From Cyclobacterium jeungdonense (GTDB taxonomy: Bacteria; Bacteroidota; Bacteroidia; Cytophagales; Cyclobacteriaceae), in assembly GCF_010994275.1 (NCBI RefSeq), contig NZ_WMCD01000009.1, positions 1 through 64,000 on the forward strand: a DNA stretch of 64,000 nt. The letters are read 5' to 3'. The notes below the pieces were generated by a model, which saw only the letters and a list, made by a program, of their open reading frames with translations, was not told the origin of the DNA and made no database searches. How positions within the stretch are numbered: position 1 is the stretch's first letter; every line of letters begins with the position of its first letter. Made by a program: the position numbers and the translations under genes. Shown here in pieces: positions 17,049 to 25,482 of the stretch.

Positions 17049-17948
17049 TTAGGCCAAAGAAGTACTTTTATCGACGGTATTTTCGCTGCTAACAAGAAAT
17101 TGATTTTCTTCTACCAAAGAAATGGCACCCAAGATGGCAGAGTCTTCCAGTTGGGACACGTAGATCTTCAGGTTTTCGGAAATGGGTTTGTAGGGAAATT
17201 GTCCGATGGTCTCCTGCAGCCCTTTTCGGAAAAAGGGGTAGGCTTTTCGTATGGAACCGCCAATAACAATTGCTTCAGGGGCATAAGCCAGAAGAAGCCT
17301 GTATATCAGTTGGCCGAGGTGACTGCCATATTCTTTAAAAATATCAAGAGCCTCTTGATCTCCCTGCTCCGCTTTCACAGAAAGCTTTTTTGCACTTTGT
17401 TTGTATTCTCTTTTAAAAAATTTACTACTACAGTAATCTTCAAAGGTCTGGTCGAGATAGGGAACCGCGCCCCATTCTCCTGCACCACAAAGCCTTCCGG
17501 TATATAGATGGCCGTTGGCAATGATTCCGGTACCGATGCCTGTGCCCAGTGTGATACCGACTACATGCCGGTGCTCATGAGCCGGCCCAAATTTGTATTC
17601 TCCCAGGGCAAAGCAGTTGGCATCGTTATTTATTGCCACCGGTACGTTGAATTTTTTTTCCAGGTAAGCCTTTAAATTAACTTTTTGAAATGATGGAATG
17701 TTGGCAAGATTGTAAACCACACCCTCCCCCGGGTCTACCAGGCCAGGGATTCCTATCCCTATAGATTTGAAGCCAAAAGAAGTATAACTTTCGATTTGTG
17801 AGGAAATCGCATCTAAAATATCTTCCTGAGGTAAACTGGCAGGAGTACGGCTTTCTTTTCTCTCTAAAACTTTCCCATCCCGGATCATCCCTGAGCTGAT
17901 CTTTGTACCTCCGATATCCAATCCAAGAACCAAATTGCTTGCTTTCAT
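17049..17948 (-). CDS. ROK-family sugar kinase
   Basis: A 299-aa kinase of the ROK family. The phosphate-1 motif is LGLDIGGTKISSGMI, the catalytic Asp lies in INNDANCFALGEYKFG, and GITLGTGIGTGII binds the nucleotide. The CxCGxxGC zinc motif of many ROK proteins is absent; instead CGAGEWGAVPYLD follows, common in Bacteroidota ROK kinases. Likely substrates are glucose, GlcNAc or a related hexose. It lies downstream of the NagB-PIG-L gene on the same strand, but a strong hairpin terminator separates them. An amino-sugar substrate is therefore plausible but not certain. Confidence 0.88.
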   Translation of the reverse strand: MKASNLVLGLDIGGTKISSGMIRDGKVLERKESRTPASLPQEDILDAISSQIESYTSFGFKSIGIGIPGLVDPGEGVVYNLANIPSFQKVNLKAYLEKKFNVPVAINNDANCFALGEYKFGPAHEHRHVVGITLGTGIGTGIIANGHLYTGRLCGAGEWGAVPYLDQTFEDYCSSKFFKREYKQSAKKLSVKAEQGDQEALDIFKEYGSHLGQLIYRLLLAYAPEAIVIGGSIRKAYPFFRKGLQETIGQFPYKPISENLKIYVSQLEDSAILGAISLVEENQFLVSSENTVDKSTSLA

Positions 17949-18052
17949 TTTCTGAATGATTTTCGGGCATCGCCCGATTTTAGTTAATTGTGAAGCCGGA
18001 GTTTCCGGCAGTTTATCTGAATTGACCTAATCCTGAAACAACCGGTTTGATC

Positions 18053-18100
18053 AAAAAAGGGAAACCATCCACAGGTTTTCATCCTAACCTGCGGATGGTT
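18053..18100 (-). terminator. Terminator downstream of the nagB-PIG-L gene
   Basis: Long stem: AACCATCC and CAGGTT pair with AACCTG and GGATGGTT, interrupted by one A-C mismatch, with an 8-nt loop. On the minus strand it is followed by TTTCCCTTTTTT. Smaller hairpins (TCGGGC/GCCCGA near 17965 and GCCGGA/TCCGGC near 18000) lie between it and the kinase gene. Confidence 0.8.
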
Positions 18101-18118
18101 AGTTTTTTTACAAAATGC

Positions 18119-20446
18119 TTACAACATTCCTTCAGTGGATTTTTCCAGTTCCCTTGCCTCCATCAAAAATGATTCAACGTCCATCTCCCTGAAAAATATC
18201 AGACCGTGACTGGAGCGAACCTTTGCTGTTTGGTGTTGGTAGAAATAATTTTTACCCAGCAGTAATTGTACATCACTCAATTGGTTTACCCAGGTCCTTC
18301 TTGCTAAAGTACTAAACTTCCCGTTGTGCGCATAACTTGGAAAAGAAGCATTTACCTGACTTAAATAACAATTGGCAAATGAATCCTCCATAACGGACAT
18401 ATCTCCTAACGAAACAGGCACGATCACATTTGATTCAGCGGCATCAAATTTAAACCATACATTTCGGTATCCAACAATTTTGAAATTTGTTAAATCCTCT
18501 TCAAGACTCCATTGCCTGACAGCCTCTGCCGTTGCCTGCAATACTTTATAATGCGTATCGGGTCCGCTTCCTTCCGGGTCAAGGGTAAGGCTTAGTTTCG
18601 TGGGTTTAATCTCCCGCAACATGTTCAGTATAGGCTCCACGTCTCGTTTCTTATCCGGCTGCTCGGTAAAGATATCTCCGGTATAAAAGCCAAGCCTCAG
18701 ATGGTGTACATTTTTCACCTGTACCCCAAAGTGAGCCCACACCAACTCTTCCTCAAACTCCCTGATCATCCCTTTTAAAGTCTGGATGTTTTTGGGGTTC
18801 TTTTCCCCGTCATAGGAATTTTTAAGAACCGAGATGATCTCATTGATCTGATCGCGCAGCTGCATGGTGGTCTTGATTCCAAAGGTGAAAACAATGGCGC
18901 GTACAACCCGGTGACACAATCCTCGCAACCGCTCTTCGGCATTTTCCGAGGCTACGTTGGTCAGGTAATGGTAGACATCCTTGTCCATTTTAAGCTTGTA
19001 TCCTGATTCGTAGAAGTCATCAAATTTCACCATTTGGATACGTCCCTCATCCAGAAATTTCTTGGCGCTTTTCAAAGTCTCGATGACAAATGAATTGGTT
19101 ACCGCAGTAAATCCGGACGTTAAAACCGCAAAATGGGCTTGATTGCTATTTTCGTGGAGTTGTTTGGTGATTTGAGGTAGTATTCCCAGCGAAATATCAT
19201 CGTGGTGTGGACCCGTGTGGAGAAAAACTTCATTTTTCTCTTCTTCCATACCTTTGTCAATCTTTGCACTGATACTTTTAATTACCTCTTTTACCGTGTT
19301 TTCATTCAGGTCAGGGATTTGACTGGTATATTTATCATTTTTCAGGTCCTCCAGGGTAATTCTATGCCCGTATTTTTGTAGTTTTTTACAAAGGTCCAGA
19401 ACCGCCCTTTCTGTTTTGGTGGAATTCCAGTTTCCCGTAAAATAATACTGGTCGATACTGTCTGTCAGCTTAGAAGCGGCTCCTTTGGTCATGTAAAACC
19501 TACCGTTCTTAAGTTTTTGCAGGACAGTTGCCGGATAAACGTTGGTCATGGATTTTTCGAGGGAATGCTTCACAATGGGAGCTTTAGCTTCTCCCGCAGC
19601 AATGATAATGGCCACCGCCTCCGGGTTGTGAACAATCGTGTCCAGACCAATGGTAATCACCAACCTATTGGCAGATATTTCGATTCCGCCCAAGTCGCCG
19701 GCTGCTACTGCCTGGGTTTCAAAGTTGGTCTCGGTAAGCCTCGTAGTAGAAAATATATCCGATCCCCTGGTGTTGAAGGCAATGTGACCGTCGGGACCTA
19801 TCCCACCAACAAAAAAACCAATACCACCCTTTTCCCGGATTTTGGCCTCGTATTCACCGCACCACTGGTCGATTAGGTAAATGGATTCTTGCTGTAATTT
19901 TTCCAACGGCGTGGTATATTCCCTAAACCGCAGGGATAAATCTACTTTGGAGTCAGGGAAGATTTCCCTGTAGGATTTCCCCTCTGCCAAAGGAATTTCA
20001 TCGGAGTTGATAAGCAGGGCTTTTTTAGGATCCAGACCAAATCCTTCGATGTAGAACTTTTTTACGTAGTGGTAGAAACTGTTTTTTTGTTGGGAGGAAA
20101 TAGGGTAGAACTCATCAATTTGTACAAATTGCAAGTCCTTTAATACCGGTTTTTTGCACTCCTTCAACCCGTATTTTTCCCGAATGTCCAAGCCTTTTTT
20201 CTTGTCCCAATTTTCCAGTAAAAACTGGGTCCATTTGATAAAATACTCCGGGGTCTTACCGGTCGGCAAACTGATCACCCCTTCCGGATTGGTAGAAACC
20301 CATTCTAAAAACCTACAGGCAGTAAGTAATCCCAATTTTGGGAAATTATCGACGGTGAGGTAAGGGATTTTGGTAGTGATCGTTTCTGTTTCAGAATCCT
20401 TAAAAAAAGCCTCTTCAGTCTTTGAAAGTGGGTAATTTGCTAACAT
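18119..20446 (-). CDS. nagB: Glucosamine-6-phosphate deaminase fused to a PIG-L deacetylase domain
   Basis: A 775-aa two-domain protein. The N-terminal part is NagB-like: phosphate loop SLPTGKTPEYF, VQIDEFYPIS and the catalytic loop GGIGPDGHIAFNTRGSD, with the D-G-H of NagB. It converts glucosamine-6-phosphate to fructose-6-phosphate and ammonia. The C-terminal part is a PIG-L/LmbE-like deacetylase with the metal motif PHHDDISLG (variant of PHPDDE) and the later histidine in GPDTHYKV. PIG-L enzymes remove acetyl groups from GlcNAc compounds, so the fusion could carry out successive steps on GlcNAc-6-phosphate, replacing NagA; that is inference. It follows the ROK repressor by 26 nt in one transcription unit. 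Long NagB forms like this are known in Bacteroidota. Confidence 0.92.
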   Translation of the reverse strand: MLANYPLSKTEEAFFKDSETETITTKIPYLTVDNFPKLGLLTACRFLEWVSTNPEGVISLPTGKTPEYFIKWTQFLLENWDKKKGLDIREKYGLKECKKPVLKDLQFVQIDEFYPISSQQKNSFYHYVKKFYIEGFGLDPKKALLINSDEIPLAEGKSYREIFPDSKVDLSLRFREYTTPLEKLQQESIYLIDQWCGEYEAKIREKGGIGFFVGGIGPDGHIAFNTRGSDIFSTTRLTETNFETQAVAAGDLGGIEISANRLVITIGLDTIVHNPEAVAIIIAAGEAKAPIVKHSLEKSMTNVYPATVLQKLKNGRFYMTKGAASKLTDSIDQYYFTGNWNSTKTERAVLDLCKKLQKYGHRITLEDLKNDKYTSQIPDLNENTVKEVIKSISAKIDKGMEEEKNEVFLHTGPHHDDISLGILPQITKQLHENSNQAHFAVLTSGFTAVTNSFVIETLKSAKKFLDEGRIQMVKFDDFYESGYKLKMDKDVYHYLTNVASENAEERLRGLCHRVVRAIVFTFGIKTTMQLRDQINEIISVLKNSYDGEKNPKNIQTLKGMIREFEEELVWAHFGVQVKNVHHLRLGFYTGDIFTEQPDKKRDVEPILNMLREIKPTKLSLTLDPEGSGPDTHYKVLQATAEAVRQWSLEEDLTNFKIVGYRNVWFKFDAAESNVIVPVSLGDMSVMEDSFANCYLSQVNASFPSYAHNGKFSTLARRTWVNQLSDVQLLLGKNYFYQHQTAKVRSSHGLIFFREMDVESFLMEARELEKSTEGML

Positions 20447-20472
20447 ATGCTTTTATCTTTATTGTTGTTTAT

Positions 20473-21717
20473 CTAATGAGAATTAATGGTGTCTTCAAAT
20501 ATATGCTCGTTGACGATGGCAATGGCTCCACGAAGTCCAACTTCCTTACCCAGCCGGGAAAGCTCAATGGACGTCTTTTCTCTTAATTTGGCCATACTGT
20601 AAATATTTAAGGCCTGTTGGATAGGCGTGGTGATGTACTGATTGGCGTCTGCAATGGCCCCACCTAAGATAATGAGTTCGGGGTTGATTAACTGAATGAG
20701 AATAGCAATTCCCCGACCCAAATCAAGACCGACATCGGATAAAATACTAATGGCACGCTGGTCACCAGCCATGGCCGCTTCCACCACAATGGATGGTTCG
20801 AGATTATCTTCCTTTCCTTCAGACATTCTGGCAAGTATGGAGTCCTTATCCAATGCTATTGCTTCCCTGGCCAGCCGCACTACTGCTCCTCCGGAAGCGA
20901 CCGACTCCAAACACCCCCTTTTGCCACAACTACAGCTAATTTCTTTGGAATCAAATAATGGAGAGTGACTGAATTCTCCGGCAAAGCCGGAATATCCCCG
21001 GTACAGTTTCTCATCAATAATGATTCCAAGACCAATACCCCAATCCACAAATATTCCCAATACATTTTTATGGGTGTTTTTATTACCAAATTTAAACTCA
21101 GCAAGGGTTTTGGCCCGGGCATCATTTTCAATAAAGACCTTTCGCTCAAATTTTGCTTCCAATTGCTCTTTCAGGGTTTTTTTGCCTGATTTTAGGTAAG
21201 TATGGTTTATCCCCGCCACACTGTCCACCAAACCGGGCATGCTAATACCTACAGCAATGACTTTTTCATCTGGAATACCGGAAGACTGAATCACGTCCAT
21301 GGCAAATTGATGGATGCTGTCAAGGGTAGCTCCTTCGTTGTTCAAGGGAAGTTTTACGGTCTTTATCTTCGTGACCTTCTCATTTTTGGTGTTGTATATT
21401 GCTGCTTTTGCGCCATATCGACTTAAATCCATGCCCAAAATATAAAATGAGTCGGGTGCCAGTCCGTATAAATCCGGCTTTCTCCCTCCCTGAGACTGTC
21501 CGCGCCCCTCTTTAATTACAATATTTTCTTCCAGCAAATCCGTCAGCAAAAGGTTTACGGTAGGTAGACTAATCCCTACCAGCTGGCAAATATTGCTGGC
21601 CGTGTTGTTTCCCAGAGTGTACAGTTCTTTTACTATTCTCAGTTTATTGATGTAGTTTTTTATCTCTACTACCCCCTCTTTTTTTTCCAGTACTATGTTT
21701 GGGTCTATTAAATTCAT
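20473..21717 (-). CDS. ROK-family transcriptional repressor (NagC/XylR-like)
   Basis: A 414-aa regulator. The N-terminal winged helix-turn-helix is seen in LGNNTASNICQLVGISLPTV with the wing GQSQGGRKPDLYGL. The rest is a ROK sugar-binding domain with an intact zinc motif SCSCGKRGCLESVASGG and the nucleotide-like FVDWGIGLGI segment. It probably senses an amino sugar or its phosphate. It lies directly upstream of nagB in the same direction and divergent from the glycosylasparaginase gene, so operator sites in the 270-bp gap could control both directions. Confidence 0.9.
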   Translation of the reverse strand: MNLIDPNIVLEKKEGVVEIKNYINKLRIVKELYTLGNNTASNICQLVGISLPTVNLLLTDLLEENIVIKEGRGQSQGGRKPDLYGLAPDSFYILGMDLSRYGAKAAIYNTKNEKVTKIKTVKLPLNNEGATLDSIHQFAMDVIQSSGIPDEKVIAVGISMPGLVDSVAGINHTYLKSGKKTLKEQLEAKFERKVFIENDARAKTLAEFKFGNKNTHKNVLGIFVDWGIGLGIIIDEKLYRGYSGFAGEFSHSPLFDSKEISCSCGKRGCLESVASGGAVVRLAREAIALDKDSILARMSEGKEDNLEPSIVVEAAMAGDQRAISILSDVGLDLGRGIAILIQLINPELIILGGAIADANQYITTPIQQALNIYSMAKLREKTSIELSRLGKEVGLRGAIAIVNEHIFEDTINSH

Positions 21718-21989
21718 TGTATTAATTTTAATGCAAGTTAATAAAAAATTTTATTTAATAGGTAAAACTTAACTCAAAAAATATTCAGCTTTTAAGAGCT
21801 AATTGCAAGGGTAATGAACCGAATGTATTTTGTACAGAAACTCGGCAAACCTACACTTAAAGGACATATTTCACCTACATAAAACTTAAGTTATTTATAA
21901 AAATATATAAAGCCAAGCTATTTTTTGAAAATATTTTATCATGTTTGTTCTGAACTTTAACCATATTACTTCAACTCACCGAAAATATC
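21718..21989. other. Divergent regulatory region between ROK repressor and glycosylasparaginase
   Basis: AT-rich, 272 bp, with no ORF. It separates two divergent operons and should hold both promoters and any ROK operator. I could not point to one convincing palindromic operator; the GTATTAATTTTAATGC segment just before the repressor start is one weak candidate. Confidence 0.3.
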
Positions 21990-22979
21990 ATGGAAGGAAG
22001 AAGAAAATTTATTAAACTTTCGGTATTGTCCACCATTGCCGGACTGCCCCTGACAGGATTTCCTAAAAGCCCTTTAGTCAGTTCAACTGAATATACCGCC
22101 GCACAATTCAAACCTCAGATTTTATCTACCTGGAATCACGGGATGGCAGCAAATGACAAAGCCTGGGAAGTTCTTGGAAGTGGAGGCACCATCCTGGATG
22201 CAGTCGAGCAAGGGGTAATGGTCACAGAGAATGACCTGAGAAATTTATCCGTAGGGCTACAAGGCTTACCGGATCGTGAAGGTATTGTGACCCTGGACGC
22301 TTCAATCATGAAAGGAGACGGTTCTTGTGGAGCTGTGGCTTTTGTGAGGCAGGTAAAACACCCGATTTCTCTTGCCAGAAAAGTAATGGAAAAAACACCT
22401 CATGTTATGATTGTGGGAGAAGGGGCCAGACAGTTTGCCCTATCAGAAGGGGTGCCAATGGAGGAGGAAAAGCTGAGCCCAAATGCGAAGGAGGCCTATA
22501 ACCGTTGGAAAGAAGAGGCCAATTACCAGCCTATTATCAATATTGAAAATCACGATACCATTGGCATGATAGGGCTGGATAAAGATGGTTCCATGGCAGG
22601 ATCCTGTACCACTAGTGGCTTGGCCTATAAAATGCACGGAAGAGTTGGCGATAGTCCGATCATTGGGGCAGGCTTGTTTGTAGATGATACCGTAGGAGCG
22701 GCTACGGCCACCGGGTTGGGCGAGGAAGTCATCCGTATCTGTGGCGCGTTTTTGATTGTGGAATTGATGCGGCAGGGTAGAACTCCTCAGGAAGCCTGTG
22801 AAGAGGCAGTCAAAAGGGCAGTGGCCAAGAGCAAGGATTTGGATAATACTCAAATTGGCTTTTTGGCCATGAATAAGGAAGGAAGTTTTGGCGCCCATGC
22901 CATTCGCCCCGGATTCAATTTTGCACAGCACCATCAAAACGGCAGCGAGTTAGTAGATTCCGGAAGCTGGTTTAAATAA
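21990..22979 (+). CDS. Glycosylasparaginase (N4-(beta-N-acetylglucosaminyl)-L-asparaginase)
   Basis: A 329-aa Ntn hydrolase. The precursor autocleaves before the catalytic Thr190 in ENHDTIGMIGLDKDG, and the substrate-binding segments GRVGDSPIIGAGLFVDD and GAATATGLGEE are present. The N terminus (MEGRRKFIKLSVLSTIAGLP) resembles a Tat or Sec signal, so the enzyme is probably exported. It cleaves the GlcNAc-Asn bond left after protease digestion of N-glycoproteins. Divergent from the ROK repressor-nagB operon, it would feed GlcNAc into that pathway. The related isoaspartyl peptidase/asparaginases share the fold, but the HDTIG context favours glycosylasparaginase. Confidence 0.9.
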   Translation: MEGRRKFIKLSVLSTIAGLPLTGFPKSPLVSSTEYTAAQFKPQILSTWNHGMAANDKAWEVLGSGGTILDAVEQGVMVTENDLRNLSVGLQGLPDREGIVTLDASIMKGDGSCGAVAFVRQVKHPISLARKVMEKTPHVMIVGEGARQFALSEGVPMEEEKLSPNAKEAYNRWKEEANYQPIINIENHDTIGMIGLDKDGSMAGSCTTSGLAYKMHGRVGDSPIIGAGLFVDDTVGAATATGLGEEVIRICGAFLIVELMRQGRTPQEACEEAVKRAVAKSKDLDNTQIGFLAMNKEGSFGAHAIRPGFNFAQHHQNGSELVDSGSWFK

Positions 22980-22985
22980 AGTGGT

Positions 22986-23741
22986 ATGACTGGCAAAAGA
23001 ATTCTTTTTGAGGCCCCTGTTTACACCCATGAAGCAGCAATTTTAGCTGCTGCCAACGGGGTGGATCGTCTGGAATTGTGCGCTGATTTCGGAGAAGGGG
23101 GGACCACGCCAAGTGCAGGCTTGCTGAAAGTGATCAAAAGGCAGGTTCCGGTTCCGGTTTTTGTAATGATACGACCAAGGGGAGGGGATTTTATGTATTC
23201 TCCCGGCGAGCTGGAAGCCATGCTGGCGGATATAAAAATTCTAGGAGACGTTGGTGCGGACGGGTTTGTTTTTGGCGCCCTTCATTCGACCGGAAAAGTC
23301 GATGTTGATGCCTGCAAAAGGCTGCTTGAAGCAGCCCAGGATAAGCCGTGCACCTTTCATCGTGCATTTGATAAGGTGCCGGATCAATTTACTGCCTTGG
23401 AATCAATTGTGAGCCTTGGATTTAAGCGGATCCTTACCTCGGGTGGTAAAAACAGGGTCTCTGAAGGTTTGTCAGTGTTAACGGAACTATTGACACGAGC
23501 AGCCAATCGGGTTACCGTTCTTCCCGGTGGCGGATTGACTGCCGAAGACCTGGTTCATTTAAATCAAAGTGGGTTTCTTCGGGAAGTACACAGTTCCTGT
23601 AAGTATTTCAGACCTTCAGAGGGGAGCCAACAAAAAAGTGAGGTTCGGCTTTCCCTGCTTGATCAAACAGAAGGAAAGGTATTGACGGTAGATCCGGCGC
23701 TGGTTCAATCTTTCCGAAACACATTGGATGATCTGAGGTGA
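22986..23741 (+). CDS. cutC: CutC family protein
   Basis: A 251-aa TIM-barrel protein of the CutC family. Conserved blocks: AANGVDRLELCADFGEGGTTPS, MIRPRGGDFMYS, DGFVFGAL, CTFHRAFDK and LTSGGKNR. CutC was named for copper homeostasis, but its enzymatic role remains uncertain. It starts 6 nt after the glycosylasparaginase gene, so the two are co-transcribed; the company of an amino-sugar gene hints at a metabolic rather than copper role here. Length is normal. Confidence 0.93.
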   Translation: MTGKRILFEAPVYTHEAAILAAANGVDRLELCADFGEGGTTPSAGLLKVIKRQVPVPVFVMIRPRGGDFMYSPGELEAMLADIKILGDVGADGFVFGALHSTGKVDVDACKRLLEAAQDKPCTFHRAFDKVPDQFTALESIVSLGFKRILTSGGKNRVSEGLSVLTELLTRAANRVTVLPGGGLTAEDLVHLNQSGFLREVHSSCKYFRPSEGSQQKSEVRLSLLDQTEGKVLTVDPALVQSFRNTLDDLR

Positions 23742-24059
23742 ATTTTTTCTTCTTTTTGATTTGGGAGTAGGTAACAGAAATCAGATGCCTGGTATCCTAA
23801 GGGTCTTGGCAAGGCCTTCTTCTGATAAATGAGATTTCCCTGTGCCCATCCCCCTGTTCTCGATTTATACAAGGTTGGCCGAGAAGACCTGCCTGGCGGG
23901 AATAAAAGGTTCTGTAGGGATAAATAGGAGGTGATTTTTACTGGAAATCCCTGTCTACCTAACAAATTTTGTGTTAGATCTCAGAAGTTAATTATCCTCA
24001 AAATTTGTGAAAGTGATGATATATGGGTATATTATTTGTTCAATAAACCCTATAACGAT
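23742..24059. other. Intergenic region, no gene seen
   Basis: About 320 bp between cutC and the CBS-domain gene. The open frames on both strands lack any family features or typical codon use. A GC-richer patch around 23875-23905 resembles repeat-type sequence but has no second copy in the window. Confidence 0.3.
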
Positions 24060-24518
24060 ATGGTAAAAAGTTTCCAGGGGGTTAGGGAAGCCCCCATTAA
24101 ACCAAGTAATCAGCCCATTTTGGTAAGCGACTTCATGTCCACCAATCTGGTCACATTCCATCCCGAAGATACCATTGACCATGTGATCAGAGTGCTGACA
24201 AGAAAGCGGATTTCAGGTGCACCCGTAGTAGATGAGACCGGTAAACTGGTAGGGATCATTTCGGAAGGAGATTGCCTGAAGGAGATTATAAAAGGTCAGT
24301 ATACCAATACACCTAGATTTCCTGCTGCAGTAGAAGAACACATGACCAGGGACGTTATCACCATGCCTCCGGATATTACTATATTCGATGCTGCTGACCG
24401 GTTTTTGACCTTAAGGATCCGACGGTTTCCCGTGGTTAAAGATGGAAATCTGGTTGGGCAGATAAGTGTCAGCGATGTTGTTCGGGCCATGCCAAAATTG
24501 AAGGCTTCCACCTGGTAG
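24060..24518 (+). CDS. CBS domain pair protein
   Basis: A 152-aa soluble protein made of two CBS motifs in tandem: the first around VSDFMSTNLVTFHPEDT to GIISEGDCL, the second around VEEHMTRDVITMPPDIT to VGQISVSDVVRAM. CBS pairs bind adenosyl nucleotides and regulate partners (family knowledge). The frame opens 43 codons upstream, but that extension is unlike a CBS protein and the ATG chosen gives the usual compact size. It is single and convergent with the YdcF-like gene. No partner domain is attached, so its target is unknown. Confidence 0.85.
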   Translation: MVKSFQGVREAPIKPSNQPILVSDFMSTNLVTFHPEDTIDHVIRVLTRKRISGAPVVDETGKLVGIISEGDCLKEIIKGQYTNTPRFPAAVEEHMTRDVITMPPDITIFDAADRFLTLRIRRFPVVKDGNLVGQISVSDVVRAMPKLKASTW

Positions 24519-24548
24519 TTCATTTCATTACTTATCCGGAGAACCCAA

Positions 24549-25325
24549 CTAGATATAGCCAGCTAATTTATATGCGATAAGACCTACCCATTCTTTAACA
24601 AGCTTATGCCAAATAAAAATAGATTGGACACTGGGTTGAATAACGGATTGTAAGGTAAAGTGCAGCTCCGATGCGTAAAAGTCTACCGGGAAAGTGTCTG
24701 GATAAAGGCCTGTTTTTTGAAAACAGGCCTTTGCGCGCTTCATATGGAAGGCGGAAGTGATCAATAAAAACCTTTCAGACTCCTTAGATAAGAACCCATT
24801 TTTTTCCAGGACTTGCTGGGTAAAAACAGCGTTTTCCCTCGTGTTGACAGCCTTTGTTTCTAAAATAAGATCGGATTTTTTCACCCCTGCCCATACCAAA
24901 AATTCGGCCAGGGATTCTGCCTCACTTTTTGGGTGTATGGGATCAAACCCCAGGCCCCCTGAAATCAGGATCTTTTTTAATTTCCCCATTTTATATAATT
25001 GAAGAGCTTGGGTAACCCGGTCTGCCCCTTTATTGAAATAGGTTCTGTCTTTGGGTAGTTTATCGATGTTCGTAATCCCGGTAAGCACAATTCCTACCTC
25101 ATAGACGGGCAATTCCGCAAGTTCCCTGGGCTCCGGCTCCCAGGCGTGCATCAGTCGATTGGAAATATAACCGTTGGAAAAAAACAAAAACAATAGCAGG
25201 GCCCCGAGAATAAGACGTTTTCCTAATTTTCTGTGAATTAATAGGTACCCGATCACCAACATCCCCAAGCAAATTGTAAAGGGCATAATAAGGAAACTAA
25301 ATAGCTGGGAAAAATAAAAAAACAT
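24549..25325 (-). CDS. YdcF/ElyC-like DUF218 membrane protein
   Basis: A 258-aa protein with two N-terminal membrane helices (FLIMPFTICLGMLVIGYLL and LILGALLLFLFFSN) followed by a DUF218 domain: VGIVLTGITN, KILISGGLG, ETKAVNTRENA and FLLITSAFHMKRA. ElyC and SanA in Escherichia coli belong to this family and affect envelope polymer synthesis and barrier function, so an envelope role is likely. It is convergent with the CBS gene and divergent from the helicase-nuclease operon. Confidence 0.85.
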   Translation of the reverse strand: MFFYFSQLFSFLIMPFTICLGMLVIGYLLIHRKLGKRLILGALLLFLFFSNGYISNRLMHAWEPEPRELAELPVYEVGIVLTGITNIDKLPKDRTYFNKGADRVTQALQLYKMGKLKKILISGGLGFDPIHPKSEAESLAEFLVWAGVKKSDLILETKAVNTRENAVFTQQVLEKNGFLSKESERFLLITSAFHMKRAKACFQKTGLYPDTFPVDFYASELHFTLQSVIQPSVQSIFIWHKLVKEWVGLIAYKLAGYI

Positions 25326-25482
25326 AGTCGGAAAGATTTAAATCGCAATAGACATCAAACAAAGCAGTACGCGACAAAAATATCCAAAAAATAACTTCCC
25401 CAAGCTTTTTTTCTTTTTAACTTCAACTTCTCATTTGACTGCATTCGAATCTTGTAGCTTTACCTGCGTAATCTTCTTTTTT

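Noticed and set aside
17100..17507. 135-codon plus-strand ORF within the ROK kinase gene
   Set aside because: Antisense shadow of a well-conserved kinase.
22443..22937. 164-codon minus-strand ORF inside glycosylasparaginase
   Set aside because: Antisense shadow of a clearly coding gene; no family features.
23705..23965. 86-codon minus-strand ORF near cutC
   Set aside because: Overlaps the 3' end of cutC and has random composition with no supported start or family.
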